This document shows positions 11,512-21,800 of a stretch of DNA of 64,000 nucleotides, in pieces; the stretch's first letter is position 1, and each line of letters begins with the position of its first letter. The stretch comes from Nicotiana tabacum (Eukaryota > Streptophyta > Magnoliopsida > Solanales > Solanaceae), in NCBI RefSeq assembly GCF_000715075.1, contig NC_134082.1:59297466-59361465 (forward strand), written 5' to 3'. Below the pieces are notes generated by a model. That model saw only the letters and a list, made by a program, of their open reading frames with translations. It had not been told where the DNA came from and searched no databases. Both the position numbers and the translations under genes were made by a program.

Positions 11512-12390
11512 TTGAGTCGGTTATCCAGGAGGGAGGGGAGATCAATGAGGATGGAGGTTAGGATCTGGAGTCCTGTGTGACAAGAGAGTGCAACCGTTAC
11601 TCAAAGGTAAGTTCTATAAAGCGGTAATTAGACCGACCATGATGTATATGGCTGAGTGTTGGCCTGTTAAGAACTCACACATCCAGAAGATGAAAGTAAC
11701 AAAAATGAGGATGTTGAGGTGGATGTGCGAGAACACTAGGATGTATAAGATTAGGAATGACGATATTCGGGAGAAGGTGCACGTGACTCCCATTGATGAC
11801 AAGATGCGGGAAGCGAGGCTTAAATGGTTGGGGCATGTTCGGAGGAGAAGCCCAGATGCTCCGGTAAGAAGGTGTGAGCGGTTGGTTGTGGATGGCACAA
11901 GAAGATATAGAGGGCGGCCTAAGAAGTATTGGGGAGAGGTGATCATGCAGGATACGACGATACTTCAGATTTCCGTGGACATGACACTTGACAGGAAGAT
12001 GTGGAGGTCGAGTATTTGAGTTGTAGGATAGGAGGTAGTTGAGTCTTGCCTTACTTTGTACCTTTGTGAGACTAGTCTGGTAGGGTTTTTGTCTAAGATA
12101 GCTAGTGGCATGTTGTGTCTAACTATTTCGCTTTTCAGTGCAGGACCTATTTACTAGATATCGCTTTTGCTTTGCATCTTTCTTCTGGATTTCATGTTGT
12201 CCCTATTTTCCCTATGATTTCTATGGTGATACTAATATTGTCTCCTTTTGTCTTTTTATTTTCTTGAGCCGAAGGTCTTTCAGAAAGAGTCTCTCTACTC
12301 CTTCGGGGTAGGGGTAAGGTCTGCGTACAAACTATCCTCCTAAGACCCCACTAGTGGGAATTTACTGGGTTTTTGTTGTTGTTGTTGTTG
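11512..12390 (+). mobile_element. 5'-truncated RTE-type LINE with coding remnant and (TTG)n tail
   Basis: Reading starts abruptly in the reverse-transcriptase C-terminal region (SVIQEGGEINED, a deletion, then WRLGSGVLCDK in another frame). It continues into an open frame 11588-12019 containing AECWPVK, MRMLRWMC and REARLKWLGHVRRR, hallmarks of RTE-clade LINEs. A 3' UTR of about 370 bp ends with GAGCCGAAGGTC, CTTCGGGGTAGGGGTAAGG and TTTACTGGG, then (TTG)n. The 5' truncation is typical of incomplete reverse transcription. The tail is the same as at 1482-1607. Confidence 0.85.
11588..12019 (+). pseudogene. RTE LINE reverse-transcriptase C-terminal fragment
   Basis: 143 codons of open frame matching the C-terminal part of RTE-clade polyproteins, downstream of the catalytic domain (AECWPVK to RRYRGRPKKYW). 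There is no endonuclease and no catalytic FADD-type motif in this copy, so it is non-functional although the retained segment is open. Confidence 0.8.
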
Positions 12391-12392
12391 TA

Positions 12393-12432
<40 letters not shown>
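12391..12432. repeat. (TG)n(TA)n compound microsatellite
   Basis: GTGTGTGTGT followed by about twelve TA units directly after the (TTG)n LINE tail; probably grew from the tail. Confidence 0.9.
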
Positions 12433-12803
12433 CATCATTCTCTCAATTTTTCCATAATAATTTAAATTTCAAGTATTTGGGCAAACATTTGGAGCAAGCT
12501 TCAAACTTCAAATTAATTTGTCAAGTATTTAGTGCAAGAATTTAGGCAAATTCTTCAAGTTCTAATATTTAATTACGGTACAGTCATTTCATCTCTTATT
12601 TTTTGTATTTAAATTATGGCCGATAAAAATGTATTTGGCATATACCCAACCAATTTTAAAAAAATAAATAGTAAAGGTGCTAGTTCTAGTAGTAATTCTA
12701 ATTCTCTTCTAAAATTAGAAAACATATAGAGGATATGACTCTTGTTGATGAAATTTCCTTTAGCCAACCCTCGACTTTATGATATTAATTCGGAAGAGCC
12801 ATT

Positions 12804-15800
12804 TGTAACGACCCGACATGTCGTTTTGAGCATTTGCACTTTGCTTGGTTGTTTGAAGCCATGAGTAGATCCGTGCGATGTATTACGACTTGTTTGTATC
12901 GGTAGTTTTGGTTTTTCAGGTAATTCGGAATTTATTTGGAAGAATTAATTTCATGATTGAAGTTTTGAAGTTGGAAGAGTTGATCAAGTTTGACTTTTTA
13001 GTGTTTGACCTCGGATTGGAGATTTTATGGTTCCATTAGGTTCGGATGGTAATTTTGTACTCGGGCGTATGCCCGGATTTTCATTTGGATATTTCTAGAA
13101 GGTTTCGGCACTAATTGACGAAGGTTGGAAATTTGAAGGTTTGAAAAGTTCATAAGTTTGACCAAGAGTTGACTTTGAGGATATCAGATTCGGATTGTGG
13201 TTCCGAAAATTGGAATAGCTTCGTTATGTCATTTGGGACTTGTGTATAAAATTTGAGTTTATTTAGAGTTGATTTGATATATTTTGGCGCGAATTTTTGG
13301 AAGTCGAAAGTTCATTAAGTTTTATTTGAGGTATTTCGTCATTTCGATGTTTTTATGTGTGATTTGAGGCCTCGAGTAGGTCCGTATTATGTTATGAAAC
13401 TTGTTGGTATGTTCGGACGGGGTCCTCGGGTGAGTTTCAGATAGGTTTGGATTGTGTTGCGCTCGTTTTGATGTTTCGATGTCGTTTCTTCAAGTATAAA
13501 TGGTACCACATTAGGTATATGAGCTTCAATTTCTGTGTTGATTGAACCATTAGATCCGTATCGTAATTTTGGAACCATAACAACTAGAATCATCAAGTTT
13601 CGGCATTGTATGAGGAATTTATGGTCATTTTACTAATAATTGGATTGCTAGATTTTTCAGATTAATTACGACATTGCCACTAACTTCGTATTTAAAAATC
13701 TACACTATTTCCAAATATTGAAACCAACATATATCCTTCATTATAAGGTCAAATGGAGTGATTCAAAAGCCTAACTTGACTGAAATTTCACAAGGAATCC
13801 ATTGGAGGCATCAAAAGCGAGTTTCAGGATCATTTGGCATACGAAATGAGGCAGAACAGCTGGGCAAAAATATTTAATATCGAAGATTTGTTCATTTGGT
13901 CATATTTTGAGTTGGGAGCTCAGATTTGGGCAATTGTTGCGGCAATTTTCACCATATGGATTGGGGTAACTGTTCTCTACTCGATTTTGGTTATATTTCG
14001 TGAATCTATCTTCGTTTTTGGTAATTGGATTGTGAATTTTAAAGAGAAAATTGGGTGGTCTTGTCCAAAATTTCATAGAGTGAATTTTTGAGTTTTGAAC
14101 ATCGATTTGGAGTTGGATTTGGGTGAAACTAGTATGGTTGGACTCATAATTGAATGGGTTGTCGGATTTTGTAAGTTTTGTCGAGTTCCGAGGTGCGGGC
14201 CCGAGTTTGACTTTTTGGTTAACTTTGAGGTTTTGATTAAAGATTCGACCTTTATCATTTGAAATTGTTTTCTTAGGCATTATTTGATATTCTTGAGTTT
14301 CTTTTAGCTAGTTTTGAACCGTTTGGAAATCGATATGCGTGAGATGTCATTTTTGGAGCATCGTTTTCCTTACTCGGTATTGATTTTGGCTTGTTAAAGG
14401 TAAGTAACATTTCTAAACTTGGTGCTGAGGGTATGAAATCTCGAATTACGTATTATGTGATTGATGTTAAGGTGACGCGCATGCTAGGTGACGGGCGTGT
14501 GGGCGTGCACCGTAGAAATGGTGGTTTAGTCGATTTCATGGAATTGTGTAACCATCTTATCTGGACATTTTTACTGTACAGTATATGTTAGAGCACTTGA
14601 GTTGTAATTTATGCTAGAAATCATGTTTAGGCTATATGCTGGCACTATTGGGACCCACAATGGTCGTTCTTTGCTGTTGAGTTATTTGCTTAATTGCAAT
14701 TATGTACTCAGTCGCATTCATCATTTTATATCATATCTCAGTTTCTGTTATTGTATATTGTCACATCTCGCATCATTGATTAGAGCTGCTTAGTATGAGC
14801 GTTGTGAGCCCGTGAGACTGGAGAGATTGGTGATTGAGTTGGGACTTGAGTGCTGTGCTGTGAAGGTGTGTGTGTGTGTATATATATATAAATATGGATC
14901 AGGCTACACACCACAACGAGCCTTATGGCTACATATATGTGGATAGGGTTGCACGCCGTAATGAGCCCTATGCCTATGTATATATGTGGATCGGATTGCA
15001 TGCCGCAACGAGCCTTATGACTATATATATGTGGATCGGGTTGCACGCCGCATCAGGTATTGTACGGTGCTGAGTGACTGAGTATGTTGAGTATTGAGCA
15101 TGGTGAGAGAGAATACAAGATAGTAAGATTGAGTACTCTGAGAGTATGAGTACATGAGTTCATCACTGAGATACATTGCATTTGACATGCGTACTTGAGA
15201 TACTGCATAGAAATGCATTTCCTTCTGCTACCCGGTTTTGGTGACATTCATGATTTCACTTATATATTGACATGTAGGTATAGAGATGTATTTTTCTCAT
15301 GCTATCTTAAAATGAAACATCTTGTTTATTGTTAAAAGGTTATTGGGAAAATCACAGTTTTCAAACATATCATATGTCCTTGGTGTTTCTTGGTGAAAGA
15401 TTTGGGATTTACTGTTATACTTGAAAAGCATGCCTATTTTCCGTAACTGTGAACGAGCTAAGCATTTTATCTCTAGTTATTTTCTTGTACTATTTTTATT
15501 ATATTGTTATAAATTGTGGCTGGTTATTGGAGTTGGACCCTGACCCATGTCCTTGCTCGTCACTACTTTCAACCTAAGGTTAGGTTTATTAGTTATTGAG
15601 TACATAGGGTCGGTTGTACTCATACTACACTTCTGCACCTTGCATGCAGATGTTGGATGTTGATGTTGCTGAGTACGGCGGGAGCTGGATTTGAAGATGT
15701 ACATGCATTCCAGTCATAGTTGCCTTTTGATCTTGATAGCTTTAGTATTTCAAATATGTTCATGTATATTTCAAATAGATGGTGTATTTTATTTCAAACT

Positions 15801-15991
15801 AGCTTTGTAAACTCTATATTTTAGAAGCTCATGATTTGTACTACCAGTCCTTGGGGAATTCTTTGTATAAAGGCAGTTATATTATCTTTTCTTCTCCTAA
15901 TAAATTTCATTAAATTAGATATTTGGTTATTGGGTTACCTAGTGGGTTGGATTAGGTGCCATCACGACTAGTTGGATTTTAGGACGTGACA
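12804..15991 (+). mobile_element. Ty3/gypsy (Tekay/Del-like) 5' LTR, element 1
   Basis: It starts TGTAACGACCCGAC and ends ACGTGACA, 3.19 kb, immediately followed by a Met-tRNA-type primer site. The start, the GTTCGGACGGGGTCCTCGGG block at 13414 and the GGTGCCATCACGACTA end block all recur in the LTRs at 46992-53700 and, in part, 54061-56956. Short open frames within it are not proteins. A matching 3' LTR is not in the window. Lineage call rests on resemblance to solanaceous chromovirus LTRs. Confidence 0.8.
14890..15057 (+). repeat. Minisatellite inside LTR 1
   Basis: About four copies of a 45-50 bp unit built around TGTGGATCGGGTTGCACGCC, followed by CGCAACGAGCCTTATG-type sequence. Copies differ at several positions. 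Confidence 0.8.
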
Positions 15992-15994
15992 CGT

Positions 15995-16006
15995 TGGTAT
16001 CAGAGC
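15995..16006 (+). other. Primer-binding site of gypsy element 1
   Basis: TGGTATCAGAGC three bases after the LTR end; complementary to the 3' end of initiator Met-tRNA. Confidence 0.85.
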
Positions 16007-17007
16007 TCTAGGTTCATAGGTTATACAAGTCATGAGCAAGTGTCTACTAGAGTTTTGTGGATCGGTATGACAACGTCATACCTATTTTCGAGAGGCTACA
16101 GGGAATTTTGGATAAACTTCCCATCTTTCTTTCCTTATCGTACCACATTGATTCAGCTTGAAGCGTAACTCTTTGAATTCCTTCCACGCATTCGTATGCG
16201 CATGTGAGCGTGCGCTCGATGTTAGCTGTACATCGATGACTTGTGATTCCATGGATAAGGTGGGAGATGTGATTTCGGTGTGCTGATGATGAGCTAGTCT
16301 GGAGGGCTTGAGGCCGGGTTTTGACTGTAGCTTGAGCACAGAGATTTCAGTTGTGTGAGCACGTGCTTTTGGACTTATAAGTCCGATGGATTGAATGTGA
16401 CGAGAAGAGTTTGCTTGAAATGTAAAAGTGCTATTGGGTGCCTGATTTCTGTTTTGATATGACGTATAGTCTCGAGTTATGAGTGTATTGGAGGATCTTT
16501 CATGTTGTTTAATCGTGGAACGAATTAGGTTCTCATGCCTTGTTGGAGAGTTCAGACTCAGGAAGATTAAGTGATTGCTTAGTAGTTGTGGCTGTGAAAG
16601 GGTATAAAGAGATGTCAGTTTGAGGCTAGATAGGTGGGTTATAACCTATGAGGTAATCTACGGATATGTGATTCTTATGATTTTGTGTGGATGATTCCTT
16701 TTCTACTAGTGGGTTATATTTGTGGGATCTGAGTTTGGATCAGTTGTAATAGTTGACCTGACCGTCACAAGGATGAATGCGAGATTTGTAGATGATTTGA
16801 GGTATTAGAGGGTTCCTGTTACACAAGCTTTTGAAGGTTTGAGTTGAATTTCGGCATGGTATCATGTCAGTAATAGAGTAGGGGCATTATGAGTTATCGA
16901 GTGTTTTGTTCTATGCCTTCGAGCCAAGCGAGGGAGTCTGCTATCGACGATTTAATTGCGTGGTTATGTGGTACTAGTTTCGGTTTGAGGCATACTTGTG
17001 CATCAGA
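16007..17007 (+). mobile_element. 5' internal region of gypsy element 1, no intact gag
   Basis: The first 150 bases (GGATCGGTATGAC, GAGAGGCTACAGGG) match the sequence following the primer sites of the elements at 53701 and 56972. The remaining 850 bases have no open gag; the frames on both strands are short. It either belongs to a gag-less derivative or includes part of the neighbouring minus-strand element. The exact junction with that element is not resolved. Confidence 0.5.
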
Positions 17008-17684
17008 TATGACTACGTCAACTTCTTGAATTCTTCAACCATGTTTTTGATGAGCAGGTCCTTCTCGGAGGATTTTTGTGTATAGGAGATTGGTTGGATA
17101 GAGTGAGGCACGGTTTCCACATATATAGGATTGTTTTGGTTAGTGCCCGGTGCTTGGGTGTAATGGTGGTCATTGGTAGAGTTTTAAGGGTCAAGAATGG
17201 GTTGTGGGGTATTCTGGGGAGTATGATAAGTGGCGGTTAGTGGGTAATGAATTGATTGATGGTGGTGTTGTGGCAGAGTTTATACTGGTAGGGGATTGAG
17301 ATTTTGGGGTGGGGTTGCGTATTGATGCGGTATATGAGGGTTTTACGGATATTGGTTTGATATATTTTGGGGAGGTGCTGGGTTCTTTGTGTTTTGTTGG
17401 TTGATGTTAGGGACATTCAGGGTGAGTGACAAGTTTTCCAAGCTGCGCACCTGCTCAAGCTCTCCCTGTAGTTCTAATATCTTTTGTTCTAACCTCAAGA
17501 CTAGATCATTTGATGCTGGGGTACTCCGACCATTTGAAGCTTCCGCGTTCTCATCGTTCTCCTTTCGAATACCACTTAAATCGTCCATTTTTCCTTTTCC
17601 TTTTCCTTTTGTATTGCTTGGAGGAGAAGGAGGTGGAGGGCCTCTAGATCTGGTGTGATATGTTGATGATGCTAGTATGAGCAA
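17008..17684 (-). pseudogene. Ogre/Tat-like gag-type reading frame, 3' truncated
   Basis: Opens at 17684 with a Pro- and Lys-rich start (GPPPPSPPSN, KGKGKGK). A short heptad-like stretch follows (LRLEQKILELQGELEQV, likely coiled coil), then a long Asn/Gln/Pro-rich segment. Frame breaks occur below 17343. Near 17100-17010 another frame reads VPHSIQPISYTQ and then MVEEFKKLT, as in the gag of this lineage before the capsid region. The capsid part and zinc knuckle are missing. Confidence 0.65.
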
Positions 17685-17988
17685 ACCAACCTTAGGGGAT
17701 GGGAATAAGAAATAAAGAAAAACAAAAAGGTAAACAAGTCAGTGAGGATTCTGAAATGTTTGTAATATTTAAACACATATTGCGGGAATGTAAATCCGTG
17801 TCCTAATTTGGGAGCCTCATTGTTCCCGAGGTAGGCCTAGTGACAAATAAATTTGGAGAAATTTAGTGCCAATAATTGCCTTATTTCATTAAAGTGAAAG
17901 TACACGAACCAAAACGAAACTAAATAAGATAATGTCACTAATGGCCCTTGGCCTTATTACATTTAAAAGGAAAGCAAATAAATCTAAT

Positions 17989-19564
17989 CTACTTGGTCCC
18001 AGAAGGACTCTCTCTAGACTGGATGCTCTTGTCGATCAACTCTCCCAACTCGCGCAGGTTCAGCAGCAGGAAGGCCCTTGCAAGATGCCCTCCTTCGTTT
18101 CATTCGGTGTTTTGGCAATCAGTGACCCTTTTTCTCATCTTCCCTTTCAACTCCATTAAATTGTACTCCAGGTATTCCAACCTCTCGATGGATTTAACTG
18201 CTCTTTCTTTCCATTCGTTAATCATCTCCATGTCTGCTTTGTGCAGCGCCATGTGCTCGGCTTCAGACTCTCCAACTCTTTTCCGCAGCTTGTTGTTCTT
18301 CACCTCTGCCTCAGCAACCTCATCTATAACCCTGTTTCCTGGCCCAGTCCTTGGCTCAACAACCCTAGTTATGTTGTCCTCCAACCACGAAGGGTAAATG
18401 TACGAGTGGCCCACATGATATCGGTCTGGATCAATAGTATCCTTCTCCATAATAATCTTCAAGGTCCATATGTGTTGCGCTTCATTCTTATACGGGATGC
18501 GTCACCTTGGAAATTGGCTCTGAAGTGACATATTTTGGCAACCCGTGGTATGATTTGTCTCCTGCCTGCTTGTCTCATAATCCTGAGAGGAGCGTAAGGG
18601 TATATTCCCCTCAACCCGATCAACACCAAGTGTGGAAATTCCCTGGATCTGATGATGAATTCATCGGTAGGGAACCACTCGAACATCCACTGGACTTGAT
18701 CCTCAGTAAAATTTTCGAAAAGCTGTACCCATCCCATAGCGTCCTCTGGATGAGCAAACATGTCTGGAATGTAGTTCATTCTTTTGGGATGATGGAAGGC
18801 TATATGATCTTTTCACGGCCTTCGCGGAAATTCTTGATGGTATTGTCCCTTTTGGAGATGTTCCAACAGCTAGACCTGTAGTAGCAAGTTACAACCCTCG
18901 AAGAACTTGAACCCCTTCTGACATCGCTCCAAAGCCCGGTATATGTCTGCAACAATCATAGGACGATAGTGTATGTCTCCCCCTCGATTTCGTCCATCAG
19001 AGTTTTGGTTACTATAGCCAACCTAGTATGGATCTTATCCCCTTAGATTGGGAATACTATCATGCCCAGGAAACACATAATAAACACGAAGACCCTATGA
19101 TGAATCCAACCTAAAGAAGTAATTAAGAACTCATCATCAAAAATACGGTAGGAGTTGCTGTGACCGTATCTTTCATAAAGGAACTCAAAAGGTATGTAGG
19201 AGTCCTTTAGGCATTTCAAGTTATCATTTTTCTTCAGACCTACCATCTTCAGAAATCCCCTAGCAGTGCAATTTTCAGGTGCCAATAGATTAGGGCTATC
19301 CCAAGGTAACCCAGCAAATGCTCCTATTTCTTCTAGAAGAGGTGTCATTTTTATGTTCCCAAAAAGGAACACAACCCTTTCCTTGTCCTAAAACATAGTT
19401 GCAGCCTCGATCAACATTTTGTTGAGCGGAAGGTCCATCAAAGAAGGAAAGTTTCCTAAGACTCATTTCATATAGTTTTGGTCACACGAAGGAAGATCCC
19501 TCCACCAATCTGGCAAAAGTGAGGGTATGCTAACCATACTGAATCTGGGGACCTCGTGCCTCAT
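17989..19564 (-). pseudogene. Ogre/Tat-like ORF1 (protein upstream of gag), broken
   Basis: Starts MRHEVPRFSMVSIPSLLPDW at 19564. Recognisable open blocks are GAFAGLPWDSPNLL and GFLKMVGLKKND (19372-19043), QVQWMFEWFPTDEFIIRSRE with GLRGIYPYAP (18779-18459) and DRYHVGHSYIYPSW (18462-18100), ending near 17989. Stops and frame shifts separate the blocks, including a stop after QNYMK. ORF1 proteins of this type sit between primer site and gag in Ogre-like elements; their function is not established. The translation runs opposite to the shadow frames on +. Confidence 0.72.
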
Positions 19565-20259
19565 TTTCTGCAAAACAAAGAGAGTTAGGCCCTTTTCCCC
19601 TCCAGGTTCGTCTATTTATATAGTAATGATTAATATATTGACACTTATTTCTCCAAGTTAATGCACATAATCGTGGTTATGTCCGTTGGGATTATGGAAA
19701 ATCAGATGGGCTTTTGGACAAGGCTTGTCTTAAAGGGTTATTATGTGGACAACATATTAACCCGATTAGGTTTAACCATGATGCATGTACAATTTAATCA
19801 GAGTAGGGTTGCTATAAGGTCTAGACTGGGACCCTCAAGAGGACAACTTGAGGGAAAACGCACGGAACCGTCAAACGCACCGTTGATCGACTAGTTTTAC
19901 CGCAAATACACCTTTCCGAATTTAAAGGGTAATATATAGGAAGAGCGCAAACACTAATCAAGCGTTGCTATTGGATTAATTACGCATGAGTGGAATATGA
20001 TGTTGAGCATGATTTATGCAGCAATAAATAACATGTTGTCAAGTATTTGCACGTAAGAAAATAATAAATGCAGTATTTAAATAATTGAAAGACAGTTACA
20101 GGAAAGAAAACAAAGAGACAAGTCAGTTTCTGGAAAAGAAATCATAAATGCTTGAAAATAGACTGTTAAATTCAAATAAGGGGAAAGGTTACGTGGGATA
20201 GAACATGCTTGGACTAATTCACAAAAGATAAGTTCGTTATGGTAAGAGCCTAAAAATAA

Positions 20260-20277
20260 TCCCCAGTAGAGTCGCCA
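20260..20277 (-). other. Primer-binding site, tRNA-Arg type (Ogre/Tat-like, - copy)
   Basis: On the minus strand TGGCGACTCTACTGGGG abuts the LTR end. TGGCGACTC is the primer site used by Ogre-type elements (tRNA-Arg). The other copy has the same site at 63076. Confidence 0.7.
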
Positions 20278-21104
20278 TGCTGTCGCGCCCCCTTTTTTCC
20301 CTTTTTGACGGGGAAGTCCGAGTTTCGACATTTATGGGGGAAATAACTTGTTTCCTTTTGTGAATTGAGTATTTGAAGAGTCGCCACCTAACATATTATG
20401 GTGCGTTAGGGCACTTAGAGTGATTAACTCATAGACTAGTTTACATGACCAGAGATTAGGGTAAGGGCTCGAAATAACCTTGAGTGGAAGGTGTTAGGCA
20501 CCCCTCGCGGTCCACAATGGTGGGTCCCGACCAAACTCAAACTATGTGAATTAGTCATTTTAAACAAATAAATAGTTTTAACACGTACTTGCAAGTAAAG
20601 TCATGTTTTGGCATTCTAAGCACATGTATGATTCAAGTAATGAAACAGGGAAAAGGCTTGAACAAGCTGCACATATATAAAGAAAAATAAATTTATTTAA
20701 ACAACAGGAGTTGGGAAAGAGGGGTCCTAGGTTGGTTAGCCTATAAGATCATACCCACACAATGCCCGGTAATCACTTCTCAATGAGGGGTTACACGTGA
20801 CATTAGCGCGTAGTCATCATATCCTTACTACCCAATTCCCTCCTCTTGGTCATAGCCTAAAGTGTTCTAGCAACATTGAATGATGTCCTATACGTGCACT
20901 ACCCGTCCTTTCCTGGTGGCCCTAGAGGTATTTAGGACCTCTGATTTAGGTATTTCTGGACCATCTTAAAGTACTTAAAGGAGAAAATTCTAGGCATCAA
21001 TCAAAACAATTAGGACTGCATTTAAAAAGGGAATAATTAAAGGCTCACATTTACCTCCACATAAAACAAGTGCATGTCTCAAACAACAGTTTCAGGTATT
21101 TAAG

Positions 21105-21800
21105 AGAAAGCCTTATAGCATGATATCTAGGTGAGCAGAGAATATGCAGTACTGAAGTTGGACCAAAGTGTCAAAGACCTATTCAGCTTGCCTACTGATT
21201 TTAGACCTGTTGATTATGAGCAGTCACAGATAACAGAACACAGTTTTACAGTTGCAGGATTTAATCGTCCTATAGGCTTGTCTAGGCGTGTAATGGTGAT
21301 GTCCTATGAGCACGATATCTATAACTAATTAGGAATGCAGTAAAACAGTAAACGATTTTTAAACAGGCAATTTGGGTCCTATAGGCATGCTTTCTAGTGA
21401 TATTTAATATGATTCAGAACTGAAGAGCACGAGTCAAACTGATTTTAAATCTAACTAAACTGGTTTTAGATCCTATAGGCATAATTTCTATTACAACTGA
21501 TTTTAAATCCAATAGGCATGGTATCTAATTAGTAAAAGCTAATTTTGATCTTATAGGCATGATTTCTAAGGAGACGAATTTGAATACATGCTGTCATGGA
21601 AACTGAATTTCAATTACTTTACACCCTATAGGCATGATATCTAATTATAAAACTGATTCAGATCCTATAAGCATGGCTTCTAATTGTGTGAAGGTAAAGC
21701 ATGCAGAATTTATTTAAACCCAAGCAGATCCTATAAGCATACTATCTAACAAACACATTTGAATCAAAATAGACCCTATAGGCATGTTATCTACCCAATT
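21105..21800 (-). repeat. Minisatellite inside the Ogre-like LTR (- copy)
   Basis: About nine or ten degenerate units of roughly 55-75 bp. Each is marked on + by CCTATAGGCATGATATCTA or a close variant, separated by AAACTGATTTTAAAT-like sequence. Confidence 0.8.

Larger units (their letters stand above)
11085..12803. mobile_element. Possible hAT-like DNA transposon remnant with a nested LINE
   Basis: The GC-rich block at 11105-11220 (CGGTTCGGCCCGATCCCGCC and similar) resembles subterminal sequence of solanaceous hAT elements. The AACGACTAAATTTT and AACGGCTGTATTTG motifs at 11280-11340 resemble their 5' leader. At 12617 an ATG opens a short reading frame (MADKNVFGIYPTNFKK) that could be the start of a hAT protein; it is cut by the LTR at 12804. 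The RTE LINE at 11512-12390 would then be an insertion between leader and start codon. No TIR or 8-bp target duplication was identified. Confidence 0.35.
17008..20277 (-). mobile_element. Ogre/Tat-like gypsy element, gag side of the internal region (copy on -)
   Basis: Reading leftwards from the LTR at 20278: a primer site, a noncoding leader, an ORF1 remnant (19564 to 17989), a spacer and a gag-type reading frame (17684 to about 17008). The same ORF1 start recurs at 63790 in the second copy. Protease, polymerase, integrase and the 3' LTR of this copy are absent; the sequence ends inside gag at the junction with element 1. Confidence 0.75.

Noticed and set aside
13834..14280. Overlapping open frames of 85 and 126 codons on opposite strands
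   Set aside because: Inside LTR 1, low-complexity Phe/Trp/Ile- and Asn/Lys/Pro-rich translations without family resemblance; complementary shadows in AT-rich DNA.
14890..15057. CRISPR-like array of repeats and spacers
   Set aside because: Units are degenerate and contiguous, the interval has no unique spacers, and the location inside a plant LTR explains it as a minisatellite.
17389..17658. Plus-strand open frames over the 17343-17684 segment
   Set aside because: Shadow of the minus-strand gag-type frame, which shows the expected basic/Pro-rich start and coiled coil.
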